Below are positions 30,052 to 39,885 of a stretch of DNA of 48,042 nt, in pieces. Source of the stretch: Methylocystis sp. (lineage in GTDB: Bacteria > Pseudomonadota > Alphaproteobacteria > Rhizobiales > Beijerinckiaceae). Location: NCBI GenBank assembly GCA_022843405.1, contig JALHNQ010000024.1, positions 1 to 48,042 on the forward strand, written 5' to 3'. Numbering within the stretch: position 1 is the first letter of the stretch; the number at the start of each line of letters is the position of its first letter. Below the pieces are notes generated by a model. It saw only the letters and a program-made list of their open reading frames with translations, did no database searches and was not told the DNA's origin. The position numbers and the translations under genes are program-made.

Positions 30052-30264
30052 TTGCACGATATGGCCGGCGACGACGACGAGGAGCGAAAGGGTGCCCAAA
30101 AAGGGGCGGATTTTGGCCCGAAGCCTAGCGGCGCGTCAAAGAAGAAGGCGGCGCTCGCCGCCGCGCTACGCGCCAATCTCGTTCGCCGCAAGGCGCGCGA
30201 ACACGCGCTGAAAGAATCGGCGCAGGCGAAGCGCGGGCGCTCGAAAACCGACAGCGAGGGGTGA
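30052..30264 (+). CDS. Small basic protein upstream of murA
   Basis: A 70-residue protein with an acidic start (GDDDEERKG) and a strongly basic helical middle ([20 protein letters not shown]). I recall similar small proteins with an LAAALRxNLxRRKAQ core next to murA in alphaproteobacteria. The start is uncertain: a TTG at 30052 has AGGAG at a good distance, while an ATG at 30061 is farther from it. The stop overlaps the murA start (TGATG at 30262-30266), so the two are probably co-translated. Function unknown; a nucleic-acid or ribosome contact is only suggested by charge. Confidence 0.65.
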   Translation: MHDMAGDDDEERKGAQKGADFGPKPSGASKKKAALAAALRANLVRRKAREHALKESAQAKRGRSKTDSEG

Positions 30265-31559
30265 TGGACAAAATCAAGATCGTCGGCGGCAGCCGGCTTA
30301 ATGGCGTCATCCCCATCTCCGGCGCGAAGAACGCCGCCTTGCCGTTGATGATCGCGTCGCTTCTGACCCGCGAAACGCTGACGCTCGCCAATATGCCGCT
30401 CCTCGCCGATGTGACGCTCCTCGAGCGCATCCTCGGCAATCATGGCGTCGATTACGCCATCGCCGGCAAACGCGCCGGCGATTCCGTCGACGCGAGCCGC
30501 GTCGTATATCTCACCGCTCGCGACATCGTCGACACCACCGCGCCCTATGAGCTGGTTTCGCGCATGCGCGCGAGCTTCTGGGTGCTCGCGCCGCTACTTG
30601 CGCGATGCGGCGAGGCGCGCGTATCGCTGCCCGGCGGCTGCGCGATCGGCACGCGCCCGGTCGATCTTCTTCTCATGGCGCTGGAAAAACTCGGCGCGAA
30701 AATCGACATCGAAAACGGCTATGTCGTCGCTTCCGCCAAGAACGGCCTCGTCGGCGCCGAGATCGACTTTCCCAAAGTCACCGTCGGCGGCACCCATACG
30801 GCGCTGATGGCGGCGTCGCTGGCGCGCGGAACCACCGTGCTGCGCAACGCCGCGCGCGAGCCGGAAGTCATCGATCTTGCCGACTGTCTCGTGAAAATGG
30901 GGGCGCGAATCAAAGGCGCCGGCCAATCGACGATCGAGATCGACGGCGTCGGTTCGCTCTATGGCGCAAGACATGCGGTCATGCCCGACCGCATCGAGGC
31001 CGGCACCTACGCCATGGCGGTGGCGATGGCGGGCGGCGACGTTCTTCTCGCCGGCGCGCGCGCCGATCTCCTGCAAGCCGCGCTTGACGCGCTCGAAGAG
31101 GCCGGCGCCAGCGTGAGCGAGACCAACGAAGGACTGCGCGTAACGCGAAATGGCGCCGGCATTTCGCCGGTCAGCGTCGAGACCGCGCCGTTCCCGGCCT
31201 TTCCGACCGATTTGCAGGCGCAGTTCATGGCGCTGATGACCCGCGCCAAGGGCGTCTCGCGGATCACCGAGACGATTTTCGAAAACCGCTTCATGCATGT
31301 GCAGGAGCTTGCGCGGCTTGGCGCCCATATCAAGCTTGAAGGCGATACGGCGATCGTCACGGGCGCCGATCATCTCGAAGGCGCGCCGGTGATGGCGACC
31401 GATCTGCGCGCGTCGGTCTCGCTCGTCATCGCCGCGCTCGCCGCGCGCGGCGAGACGACGATCAACCGCGTCTACCATCTCGATCGCGGCTTCGAGCGGC
31501 TGGAGAAGAAGCTGCGCGGCTGCGGCGCCGAAATCGAGCGCATCAGCGGGCAGGGGTGA
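30264..31559 (+). CDS. murA: UDP-N-acetylglucosamine 1-carboxyvinyltransferase
   Basis: MurA carries out the first committed step of peptidoglycan synthesis, adding enolpyruvate to UDP-GlcNAc. The 431-residue protein begins [20 protein letters not shown], has the substrate motif [11 protein letters not shown], and keeps the catalytic cysteine Cys126 in [12 protein letters not shown], the residue that fosfomycin attacks. The middle has the motif [12 protein letters not shown] and the C-terminus ends with the usual [14 protein letters not shown]. The ATG at 30264 overlaps the small upstream gene; a GTG one codon earlier is also open. It is convergent with pbpC, with an inverted repeat in the 105-bp gap. 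Confidence 0.97.
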   Translation: MDKIKIVGGSRLNGVIPISGAKNAALPLMIASLLTRETLTLANMPLLADVTLLERILGNHGVDYAIAGKRAGDSVDASRVVYLTARDIVDTTAPYELVSRMRASFWVLAPLLARCGEARVSLPGGCAIGTRPVDLLLMALEKLGAKIDIENGYVVASAKNGLVGAEIDFPKVTVGGTHTALMAASLARGTTVLRNAAREPEVIDLADCLVKMGARIKGAGQSTIEIDGVGSLYGARHAVMPDRIEAGTYAMAVAMAGGDVLLAGARADLLQAALDALEEAGASVSETNEGLRVTRNGAGISPVSVETAPFPAFPTDLQAQFMALMTRAKGVSRITETIFENRFMHVQELARLGAHIKLEGDTAIVTGADHLEGAPVMATDLRASVSLVIAALAARGETTINRVYHLDRGFERLEKKLRGCGAEIERISGQG

Positions 31560-31568
31560 GTGCGCGAT

Positions 31569-31650
31569 GTCATTCCCGACGCGCGAAGTGCGATCGGGAA
31601 TCCAGCAAAAACGCTGATGATGACGCGGCCTTCCGCCTATCGGGAATGAC
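31569..31650. repeat. Inverted repeat between convergent murA and pbpC
   Basis: GTCATTCCCGA (31569-31579) is perfectly complementary to TCGGGAATGAC (31640-31650). A second partner, TCGGGAAT, lies at 31594-31601, so the left arm can form either a short or a long hairpin. The element sits between two convergent genes and may end transcription from both sides. It is a different family from the repeat at 1991-2074. Confidence 0.7.
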
Positions 31651-31664
31651 GCTTGGCGCTCTCT

Positions 31665-33968
31665 TCACTCGATCACGATCCTCACCGCGCGCGACGCGAC
31701 AGGCGCGAGCGCAAGCCGCGCCTGAATGCGATGCCGGCCGGGCGTCATCGGCCAGAATACGGTCTCGTCCGCCTGCGCCGTGGCGAAAGGCTCGCCGTCG
31801 ATCGTCCAGACGATCTGCGCATCTGCGCCCATCGGCGCGAGTTTCAACGCGAGACGGTTCAAGCGTTCCGGCTGCTCCGGGTTCCGCCAGATATGGGTGT
31901 TGTGCTCCGGCGTCGCGATGACGAGCGGCGCGGCGCCCGCCGCCTCGGGATAGGGCGCTTCAGCCATGCTCGTCCGCTGAGCGGGATTCGCTTGTAGGGC
32001 TTCGGCCTCCCGCGCTTCCGCCGGCTTCACCCATTCGCGCAGCGTTTGCGCACAGTCGCTCCCATCGCCGGCGCGGCAGAGGTCGATGGCGATTCGTCCC
32101 GGCGGCGGCGCGAATGATTCGGGCGCGATCTCTCCCGGCTTGGCGTCATGCAGTTTGGCGAGCACGGCATGGGCCAGCCGCGCCGCCGAGGATACGCCGG
32201 TCATCGCCCGCATGGCGCCGGCGTCGCCGCGCCCGATCCATACGCCGACGATGAATTTATGCGAGAAGGCGATCGTCCAGGCGTCGCGATAGGCTTGCGA
32301 CGTGCCGGTCTTCACCGCGACGGCGAACGGATATTCGAGCGGCCCGTAACGCGGAAAGGAGGGAAGCCGCGCCTGCGGGTCGGCGAGCATTGAGGCGACG
32401 AGCCGCGCGCTGTCGACCGACAATATGCGCCGCGGCGGCCGTCGCGATCCGTCACGCGTGAAAGCAAGCTCGCGCATCATCCCATCGTCGGCGAGCGCCG
32501 CATAGGCGCGCATCACATCCTCGAGCCGCGTCGGCAGCGCGCCGATCGCCATCGAAATTCCGAAACTCTCGGCCGGCGTTTCAAGATCATGCAGGCCGAG
32601 ATCGCGAAGGAAATTGAAATTCGCTTCAAGCCCCACGCGGCGCAGCAGATTGGTCGCCGGCACATTGCGCGAATTGGCGAGCGCCTGACGCGGCGTCAGC
32701 GGCCCGAGATAGAGTCCGTCGGCGTTGCTAACGCCGGACGCGCCTTCGGGAATGTCGTTCAAGAGATCGGTCGTCTTGAGAACGCCGCGCTCGAAGGCCA
32801 GCGCATAAATGAACGGCTTTAGCGTCGAGCCGGGCGAACGCCGCACGCGGGTGAAGTCGAAGGCGCCAGCCTGTGGGTCGTTATAGTCGGAAGAGCCGAC
32901 ATCGGCGATGACGGCGTTCGTTCCGCGTTCGACGACCATCACCGCCACCTGCCGCGCGCCGCGACTGCGAAAAGTCGCAAGATAGCGGCGCGCGAGACGG
33001 AGCGCGTCGCGTTCGATGTCCATATCGATTGTCGCGTGGATGCGCCGGTCGTCGTCAGCGACGGGCCGCGCCAGGCCTTCGCGGGCGAGCGCCTCGTAAC
33101 GCAGCGCGAGATGCAGCGTCTCCGGCCGGCGCCTGGCGTCGAACGGGCGCATATGATCGAGCTCGGCGCGCGCCAGCGCCGCTTGCGCGGAATCGAGCGC
33201 GCCTTCGGCTTCGAGCCGCGCGATGGCGTAGCGCGCGCGCGTCGCCGCCAATGTGAGGCCGCTTTCGCGCGCGATGTTCATCAGTCCCGGCGATTGCGGG
33301 ATGGCGGCGAGCAACGCCGCCTGCGCCCAGGAAAGATCTTCGACCGGCCTGTCGAAATAGAACCGCGCGGCATAGGAGACGCCATGTCCGTTCAGCCCAT
33401 AGGGCGCGAGCCGCAGATAATGGGCGAGCGTCGCCTCATGTCCGTGACGCGAGACGATGGCGAGCGCCGTCGCGGCCTGCACCAGCTTTTCGGCGAATGA
33501 GCGCGGCCGCTCGCCCTGCATGCGCGCGACCTGCATCGCGATCGTCGAGGCGCCTTCGCGTCTGCTCCGCGACGTGAGATTGCGCCATGCGGCGCGAAGC
33601 AGCGCGCGGATGTCGACGCCGGGATGCGCGTAGAAGCGGCGGTCTTCGAGAGCGAGCGTCGCTTGCGCGACGCGTTGCGGAATGGCGTTGAGCGGCCAAT
33701 AGCCGTAATCGACGCGCGGCTTCCCCGTCGCGGCGTCGCGAGTCTTCTCGCCGATCTGGGTGAGAAAGGCGCCGTTGCGATCGTAAACGATCGAACTTGC
33801 GCGGGGAGAGACGAGTTCGGCGCGCGACAGCGCCTTCTGCGAGAGCCAGGCGGCGGTTGCGATGAGGGCCACAGCAAGCGCAAGCGCGATGCCGCGCGCC
33901 AACCCTCTCCCCTTGGGAGAGGGTGGCTGCGGAGCAGCCGGGTGAGGGGTTGCGACGTTATTCGTCAT
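31665..33968 (-). CDS. pbpC: Penicillin-binding protein 1C
   Basis: A 767-residue bifunctional class A PBP of the 1C type. A membrane segment lies at about residues 26-43. The glycosyltransferase domain has its catalytic Glu108 in EDRRFYAHPGVD and the EGASTIAMQ motif. The transpeptidase domain has Ser381-x-x-Lys384 (SPGSTLKP), SRN (433-435) and KTGTS (553-557). A C-terminal BiPBP-type beta domain runs to the end. Residues about 6-22 are encoded by a repetitive element, and no good ribosome site precedes the ATG at 33968, so a downstream TTG start (LARGIALALAV) is possible. It follows the alpha-2-macroglobulin gene by 89 bp, a pairing known from E. coli and others. Confidence 0.94.
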   Translation of the reverse strand: MTNNVATPHPAAPQPPSPKGRGLARGIALALAVALIATAAWLSQKALSRAELVSPRASSIVYDRNGAFLTQIGEKTRDAATGKPRVDYGYWPLNAIPQRVAQATLALEDRRFYAHPGVDIRALLRAAWRNLTSRSRREGASTIAMQVARMQGERPRSFAEKLVQAATALAIVSRHGHEATLAHYLRLAPYGLNGHGVSYAARFYFDRPVEDLSWAQAALLAAIPQSPGLMNIARESGLTLAATRARYAIARLEAEGALDSAQAALARAELDHMRPFDARRRPETLHLALRYEALAREGLARPVADDDRRIHATIDMDIERDALRLARRYLATFRSRGARQVAVMVVERGTNAVIADVGSSDYNDPQAGAFDFTRVRRSPGSTLKPFIYALAFERGVLKTTDLLNDIPEGASGVSNADGLYLGPLTPRQALANSRNVPATNLLRRVGLEANFNFLRDLGLHDLETPAESFGISMAIGALPTRLEDVMRAYAALADDGMMRELAFTRDGSRRPPRRILSVDSARLVASMLADPQARLPSFPRYGPLEYPFAVAVKTGTSQAYRDAWTIAFSHKFIVGVWIGRGDAGAMRAMTGVSSAARLAHAVLAKLHDAKPGEIAPESFAPPPGRIAIDLCRAGDGSDCAQTLREWVKPAEAREAEALQANPAQRTSMAEAPYPEAAGAAPLVIATPEHNTHIWRNPEQPERLNRLALKLAPMGADAQIVWTIDGEPFATAQADETVFWPMTPGRHRIQARLALAPVASRAVRIVIE
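33903..33951 (+). repeat. REP-like repeat copy A, inside pbpC 5' end
   Basis: Reads CCCTCTCCCCTTGGGAGAGG, then GTGGCTGCGGAGCAGCCGGG and TGAGGGG. It contains two internal hairpins (CCCTCTCCC/GGGAGAGGG and GGCTGC/GCAGCC). Copy B lies 46 bp away in the opposite orientation. The element encodes residues about 6-22 of PBP1C if the annotated start is right. Confidence 0.8.
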
Positions 33969-33997
33969 GCCTCTGCGCCAATCCGGAACTATCGCTT

Positions 33998-34050
33998 CCC
34001 CTCACCCGACCCGGCTTCGCCGGGCCACCCTCTCCCATAGGGAGAGGGTT
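33998..34050 (-). repeat. REP-like repeat copy B, between alpha-2-macroglobulin gene and pbpC
   Basis: On the minus strand this reads AACCCTCTCCCTATGGGAGA, then a variable middle, then GGGTGAGGGG, matching copy A. It fills most of the 89-bp gap and could form a hairpin in the transcript between the two genes, reducing or protecting pbpC mRNA. Confidence 0.8.
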
Positions 34051-34057
34051 GCGCGCG

Positions 34058-37000
34058 CTACTTCCCGATCTCCACCCTCGCCCCCGCGCTCGTTGCGCGA
34101 AGTCCCTTCTTGTACATCGCCTCGACCAGCGCAGGCGGTTGCGTATAGGCGCCCGCCGTCTGCGCGCGCAAGCGAAAGGCGAAACGGTAGGTTCCCTTCG
34201 GCAGCGAATCATAGGCGTAGAACACGCGATCGTCGCCGAAGGAGACCCAGCTCGGCTGCAGCGTCGGCGCAATTGACGGCTGCGCCTCGGCGGGCGCCGT
34301 CGCGATGTTGGGGTTAAGCGGCTCGTAGCCGGCGGCGAGCGGGATCGAAATCGCGATATGGGTGCGATCCTCGGGATTGACCACTTCCGTCGTCTCCTCG
34401 ATCAAGTCGCCCTGCTTCACGTGCAAGGCGCCTTCGCTCAAGTCGATCTTCTCCGGCGCCTTGCCGCTTTCGACGCGCCAGCTTTGTCTCACGATCGTAA
34501 AGCCGTCGCTCGTCGGTTGCGCCCTCGCGCCGGGCTCGGCCGGCGTAAAGCTTGTCTCGATCATCGCGACGAGCGGCGCGTTCGAGCCGTTGGCGATCTT
34601 CAGCGGCGCGTCGCTCTTCGATACATGGCGGACGACCGGCGTGTTGGCGTCGAGCGTCAACGCCCGATCCTGTCCGCCATCACTGAAGCTCACGGCGATC
34701 GGCGCTGCCGGCCGCCGCCAGCCTTCGGCGAGCGCTTCGATCGCGGCGGCGTCGGCGTTGGTCGTGCCCCAGCCGTCGCCTTCGCCAAGCCGCAACAGCG
34801 CGTCGCGCAGCGCATTGGCGCGGGGATCGCCCGAGGCGGCGAGCGCCGCGGCGCGGACCATTTCGGCGAGGCTGCGGGTCTCGGAAGGTAGAATGAGCGG
34901 CGAGGCGCTCTCGGCCGCCTGTCCCGCATAGACCTCAACGCCGTTGCGGTTGGCGAATTTCACCCGGCTCCACATCGTTTCGATCAGCGATGCGAGGGCG
35001 CGCTGATCGACATTGGGAAGCAGCGCGGCGGCGGAGGCCATCTGCGCGACGCTGATATTGGGCAGAAAGTCGGCGCGGCGCGCGAATTCGGCGACGTAAG
35101 AATCATCGAGCTTGCCGCCTTCGGCGAGCGCCGACAGCGCCTCGACGCGTTCGCGCAATTCATCGCCCGACATCAGTCGCGGATAATCGGAGCGCAACGA
35201 CAATTTCAGTATGTTGCCGAGACGATCGAGAAGCGTCTTGTCGATCGGCTCGCCGGCGCGCTCGGCTCGCGCCAGGAACTCATAGGCCCAGGCGGTGAGC
35301 GAAACATTGCCGCGCGAACGCGGCCAGAAGGCGACAAGCCCATCGGCGTCGATCGACTGATCGATGATCTGCGCCGTCGATTTCACATTGGCGGAGACGC
35401 GATCCTCCAGCCCCGCCGCCGCGAGAATCGGCCCGAAGCTTTTGAGCACCAGTCCGCCGCGCGCGAGCGACAGGCGCTGTTCGGTGCAGCCATAGGGATA
35501 TTCGACCAGCGCATTCAATCCGGCGACGAGCTTCACCAGCGAAGGATCGGCGGCGACGATCGTTTCGCGCGAGAAACTGCCCGGCCGCGAGGCTTCGCCC
35601 GAAGGCGCGATCGTCTTGGTTTCGCCGGGTGCGATCTCGACCAGTTCGAAGCGGCGCGCCGCTTCGCGATCCGCCTTCACCGGCAGAGCGATTTCGACCG
35701 CGTCCTTCGCATGGTCGGCGTCGCGCTCGATACGGAAGCCGAGCGTCGTATCGCCGGCAAGCGCGGCGGGCGCCGAGGCGCGCAGATCGATGCGCACGGG
35801 CTTATTCTGCGTCCAGTCGATCTTGCGGCTTGTTTCGCCGGAGAGCGTCAGCGCCGGCGCCGCGATCGAGGCCTTGCCGACGCCGCCCGGTCCTTCGACG
35901 ATGCGGGCGACGAGGCCGATGTCGAAGGCGTCGCCCGGCCTGATGAAGCGCGGCAGCGCCGGCTGCGCGACGAGCGCCTGCCGGATCAGCAATTCGCCGC
36001 CTGCGGCGCCGAAGCGGTCGGGGCCGCTCACCGCCTTGGCGCGCAGCTTGAATACGGTCAATGTATCGGGAAGCTGCACCTTGATTTTGGCGACGCCATC
36101 TGGGCCGATCTTCACGCTCGGCAGATAGATCGGCACGGGCGTGAAATTCTTGCGCACGGAAATATTGTTCTCAGCGCCCCATTCCTGCAGTTCGTCGCCG
36201 TCGCCGCCGGCGATCTCTTCCAGCGGAATGACGCCAAAGGCCATGTTGCGCGTGTCGCGCGCCGCCATTTTGGTTTCGCGCTCGACGATGAAGTCGGGCA
36301 GGGGATCGAGCGGCCGTTCCTTGGCGAGCGACAGCACCGCCTGATCGACCATCCAGAATGTCGCTTCGCCTGCGAGCGGCTTGCCGGCATCATCGGAGAG
36401 CCGCAGCGCCACCTCGATCGTCTCGCCGGGACGCGACTTCGTCGGATGTTCGAGCTTCACATTGACGATGTTCTTGACCGGCGTCACCTCGATCCATTTC
36501 GTCGCCGCGATGGTGACGGGCTTGCCCTGGTCGAAAGTCGCCGTCGGCTGCGGCGGCGCGTCCTTCAACCGTCCACGCATGATCAGGAAATGCACGGCGA
36601 GCTTGGGCAGCTGCTCTTTCTTGACCGGCAGCGCATAGCGGCCGAAGCCATTGGCGATGTCGACGAATTCATAGTCGTAAACGCCGCTCGGCTGCTCGAC
36701 GATGGCGAGCGCGCGCGCATTCTGGAATGGCGATTGGATAATCAGCGTCGCCGTTTCGCCGGGCGCATATTTGTCCTTGTCGGTCGTAATCGTCGCGGAT
36801 TCGGCCGGCGGCCGCGCAAAGGTGACGGGCGTATCACCGCCGACAAAAAAGTCGACGCTCACCTGTTGCCGGCGCTTGAGCCTGTCATAGGCCTCAAGCT
36901 GCACGACATAGACGCCGGCGTCGCGCGCCTCCAATTCGACCTTCTGCGCCTCCTTGGCGCTCGTCACCTTGCGTTCGACAAGGACGTCGTCCTGCGTCTG

Positions 37001-39868
37001 CGTGACATATTTCGCCGCCCCTTGCGCGAAGTCGGAGGCCTGCAGCGTCGAAATCCAGTTGCGCTTGATGAGCCGCAGCGTCATCTTCAAGCCGACGACC
37101 GCGTCGCCTTTGCCGTCGATGGCGATGAGCTGCGGCGAGACGACACCCGGACGCTCCACATAGCGCGGCGTCTTTACGCCGAGCACGAAAGGCGGCAGCG
37201 CGATGACGTTTTGCACATTGCGCACTTCGACGCCGTCATCGCCCGTCACCGTCGCCTCGATCGAATAGCGGCGCGGTTGCGCGGTCGGCTCGATCGTCGT
37301 GTCGAAGGTTATGCGCGCGGCGCCGCCGGCGTCGGTGCGCTGATCGCGCTCCAGCACCGCGGTCGACTTGAACTTGCCGTCGCCCGAGAAGCGCGCGTCG
37401 GTCGAAAACAGAAAGCCTTCGCGGCCCGGCGGCGTGAAGACATGCGGAAATTGCGCGGCGCGCCATTTGACCGGACGATCCGCCGCAAGTCCGCCGGCGA
37501 AATAGCGGGCGAGAAGATCGACGTCGAAAGTTCCGTCAAGCGCCACTGTCTGCGGCGCATTGAGCACCACTTCGAAAGTCGGCAGCCGATAGGCCTCTTT
37601 CTTGAACGAGAATTGTCCGCAGGAAATGTCCTGAGCGGCTTCGGCCGCTTCGCTCTCTCCCTCGCCCGCTTCGTCCTTTTGCGCCTCCGCCTTTTTCGGC
37701 GCGTCGGGCTCGAACCTTGCGGAATAGTCGCCGGTCGCCTGAGTCTGCGCATCGAACTTGTGATAGAAGCCGCCGCTCGCGTCTAGCTTCACCGGAATGC
37801 GCCACTCCTGATTGCCGGGGCCGGTGACGACAAGCGTCCCGCCGGTCTTGGTCAAGCTCAGCGCGCCGCCGCGGTAGCTGCGCACGAAGCCCTTGATATG
37901 CGCGCTTTCCTCCGGCCGGTAGATCGGCCGTTCGGAGAAGAGATGGCAGAGCGTGCGCGGCTTTTCGGCGCGCGATTGTTCCGCTTCGTTCGTCCAGGCC
38001 AGCCATTCCGATTCCGGCTTCGACCAGATTTCGTGCGAATATTCCGAAGGCGCGCTGGCGGGGTCGACGACCAGCGTGTCGAGCCCTTTGTTCACCACGA
38101 TGCGACGCGCTTCGGCCCCGCCGCGCTTGTCCGGGGTCCAGGAATAGAAGCCGGAGGCGTCGGTGGCTCCGCTCGCCAGCGTGACGAATTTTTCGTCCCT
38201 GATCCCTTCAATGCGGACTTGCGCATTGCCGACCGGCTGCGTCGTTGCGAGCGAAGTGACGGCGAAGCGCACCCGCGTCGGCTCCTCGATCGCCGAGAGC
38301 GAGAGATCGGTGATTTGCACGCGCAGCCAGCGGCGCTTGTCGTCATCGACGGCGCGCAGACCGACGAGATAGGTTCCCGGCTGATCGCGGCCGGAGATTT
38401 TGGCGAAATCCTCTTTAAGATCGACGCCGAATTTCGCGTCGGGACCGTTGCGGCGGATCGGCAGGTCGACGAGCCGCGACACGGCGGGCGACCCCAGCGA
38501 CTTGATGCGTTCCTTGATCGCCTCCGCTTCGATGTTTGCGGGCTCGCTCCAAAGCTTCGGCTCATTGCCGGGCAAGGGCGGCGCGGCGGAGTCGCTCGTC
38601 TCGACGCCATGCGCCGGGAAGGGAAAGAAATCGCGCGACAGCGGATCGATGGCGTGGATGCGGATGTCGGCGCGGTCATAGCCGCGGCCGCGCAGCGGCA
38701 GGAGTTGCGGACCGAGCCGCTCGGCGACGCCATAGCCCGCATCCCACTGCAGCGCCGGGACATCGCGGGTGAAGGCGAAGCGCTGCGTGAAGGCGCTCGC
38801 GAGCGCGCGTCCTTGCGAGTCTTTCAGCGCGCCTTGCGCGATCGAAAGCTCATAAACCTGATCCGACAAGAATTTCGCGACGAGGCGCAGGCGTCTGCCG
38901 TCGGTCTCGACGGCAAGATCGTCGACCGGCGGCGTGATCCGCAGCGCTTCGCGCGCGCGCAGAATGTCGAGCGTCTCGGGCGTCGCGTTGAAGGAGAGCG
39001 CGAGTTGCCGCTTGCTCGCGGGCGCATAAGGGATGGCGGCGGCGGCGCCTTCGTCCTCGCCGTTCTCCGGCGACATGAGATAGGAGGCGCAGCGCAGCAC
39101 GTTGTCGGCGCGGTCGTCGCTCCAGCCGCGCCCGCAGCTCGCCTCGGTGGCGGCGAAGGGCGGCGCGGTGCGCAGCCGCAATTCATAGGTCTGGTCATCT
39201 AAGCCGACTTCGTCCGAAAGGCGCAGCCGCAGGATGGCGACACGGCCGTCGGCGATTCGCTCGCGAAATCGGATGACATAGGTCTGTTCCGCGGCGCGTG
39301 CGTCTCGTTCCAGCGGGCGAATTTCATAGGCCGAGGCGCCGAGCATCTGGCCGCCTTGCGGCGAGACGCCCGGCGATGGGCGGATTTCGATCGTGAGCAG
39401 CCGCGAGAGTGCAGCGACGTCGATCGGCTCGGCGAAGGTGAGCGCGATCTGCGTCAGTTCGAGTTGCGGATCGGCGCCCTCGGCAGGATTGGTGGAACGC
39501 GGCGTCGGCAGCAGCACGACGAGTCTGGACTGCGCCGAACCGAGCTTCACGTCGACGCGCGACAGCGGCTTCCAGGCGTCGGCGGGACGAAACTGCAGCG
39601 CGCGCGGTCCGAGCCAGCGCCATTCGCCGGCGGGCTGAGGAATCATCGCCACATATTTCTGCGGCGAATCCTCCGCGCCGCCGTTCTTTGGTCCGATCTC
39701 GGTCGGGAAGAAGACCGTCACCGGATCATAGGCGCGCAGAAAGCGGTCGGGCGCGACACGCGCACCGTCGGCGCGTTGCGCGCGATCGAAGATCGGCGGC
39801 GCCTCGGCGCGCAGCGGCGCCGCCGCGGCAAGGAGCGCGCAAAGCGAGAGAAGCAGCATTTTTTTCAT
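34058..39868 (-). CDS. Bacterial alpha-2-macroglobulin with thioester
   Basis: A 1936-residue periplasmic macroglobulin, a protease trap thought to guard the envelope in partnership with PBP1C. The signal peptide MKKMLLLSLCALLAAAAPLR is cleaved near AEA; SLC at Cys10 is a poor lipobox, so unlike E. coli YfhM it is probably not a lipoprotein. Serial MG domains are followed by the thioester-bearing helical domain with YPYGCTEQ, Cys1461 and Gln1464, so the covalent trap is intact. The bait region cannot be placed by eye. The chosen ATG (39868) has AAAGG upstream; an ATG at 39889 overlapping the previous stop (ATGA) is an alternative. It lies between the giant repeat protein gene and pbpC, all one direction. 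Confidence 0.95.
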   Translation of the reverse strand: MKKMLLLSLCALLAAAAPLRAEAPPIFDRAQRADGARVAPDRFLRAYDPVTVFFPTEIGPKNGGAEDSPQKYVAMIPQPAGEWRWLGPRALQFRPADAWKPLSRVDVKLGSAQSRLVVLLPTPRSTNPAEGADPQLELTQIALTFAEPIDVAALSRLLTIEIRPSPGVSPQGGQMLGASAYEIRPLERDARAAEQTYVIRFRERIADGRVAILRLRLSDEVGLDDQTYELRLRTAPPFAATEASCGRGWSDDRADNVLRCASYLMSPENGEDEGAAAAIPYAPASKRQLALSFNATPETLDILRAREALRITPPVDDLAVETDGRRLRLVAKFLSDQVYELSIAQGALKDSQGRALASAFTQRFAFTRDVPALQWDAGYGVAERLGPQLLPLRGRGYDRADIRIHAIDPLSRDFFPFPAHGVETSDSAAPPLPGNEPKLWSEPANIEAEAIKERIKSLGSPAVSRLVDLPIRRNGPDAKFGVDLKEDFAKISGRDQPGTYLVGLRAVDDDKRRWLRVQITDLSLSAIEEPTRVRFAVTSLATTQPVGNAQVRIEGIRDEKFVTLASGATDASGFYSWTPDKRGGAEARRIVVNKGLDTLVVDPASAPSEYSHEIWSKPESEWLAWTNEAEQSRAEKPRTLCHLFSERPIYRPEESAHIKGFVRSYRGGALSLTKTGGTLVVTGPGNQEWRIPVKLDASGGFYHKFDAQTQATGDYSARFEPDAPKKAEAQKDEAGEGESEAAEAAQDISCGQFSFKKEAYRLPTFEVVLNAPQTVALDGTFDVDLLARYFAGGLAADRPVKWRAAQFPHVFTPPGREGFLFSTDARFSGDGKFKSTAVLERDQRTDAGGAARITFDTTIEPTAQPRRYSIEATVTGDDGVEVRNVQNVIALPPFVLGVKTPRYVERPGVVSPQLIAIDGKGDAVVGLKMTLRLIKRNWISTLQASDFAQGAAKYVTQTQDDVLVERKVTSAKEAQKVELEARDAGVYVVQLEAYDRLKRRQQVSVDFFVGGDTPVTFARPPAESATITTDKDKYAPGETATLIIQSPFQNARALAIVEQPSGVYDYEFVDIANGFGRYALPVKKEQLPKLAVHFLIMRGRLKDAPPQPTATFDQGKPVTIAATKWIEVTPVKNIVNVKLEHPTKSRPGETIEVALRLSDDAGKPLAGEATFWMVDQAVLSLAKERPLDPLPDFIVERETKMAARDTRNMAFGVIPLEEIAGGDGDELQEWGAENNISVRKNFTPVPIYLPSVKIGPDGVAKIKVQLPDTLTVFKLRAKAVSGPDRFGAAGGELLIRQALVAQPALPRFIRPGDAFDIGLVARIVEGPGGVGKASIAAPALTLSGETSRKIDWTQNKPVRIDLRASAPAALAGDTTLGFRIERDADHAKDAVEIALPVKADREAARRFELVEIAPGETKTIAPSGEASRPGSFSRETIVAADPSLVKLVAGLNALVEYPYGCTEQRLSLARGGLVLKSFGPILAAAGLEDRVSANVKSTAQIIDQSIDADGLVAFWPRSRGNVSLTAWAYEFLARAERAGEPIDKTLLDRLGNILKLSLRSDYPRLMSGDELRERVEALSALAEGGKLDDSYVAEFARRADFLPNISVAQMASAAALLPNVDQRALASLIETMWSRVKFANRNGVEVYAGQAAESASPLILPSETRSLAEMVRAAALAASGDPRANALRDALLRLGEGDGWGTTNADAAAIEALAEGWRRPAAPIAVSFSDGGQDRALTLDANTPVVRHVSKSDAPLKIANGSNAPLVAMIETSFTPAEPGARAQPTSDGFTIVRQSWRVESGKAPEKIDLSEGALHVKQGDLIEETTEVVNPEDRTHIAISIPLAAGYEPLNPNIATAPAEAQPSIAPTLQPSWVSFGDDRVFYAYDSLPKGTYRFAFRLRAQTAGAYTQPPALVEAMYKKGLRATSAGARVEIGK

Positions 39869-39885
39869 CGTAGCGCCTTTCGCAA

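Noticed and set aside
35711-37786. 691-codon open frame on the plus strand inside the alpha-2-macroglobulin gene
   Set aside because: It is antisense to a clear full-length gene, Arg/Asp/His-rich in the way GC-rich shadow frames are, and has no recognisable domain.
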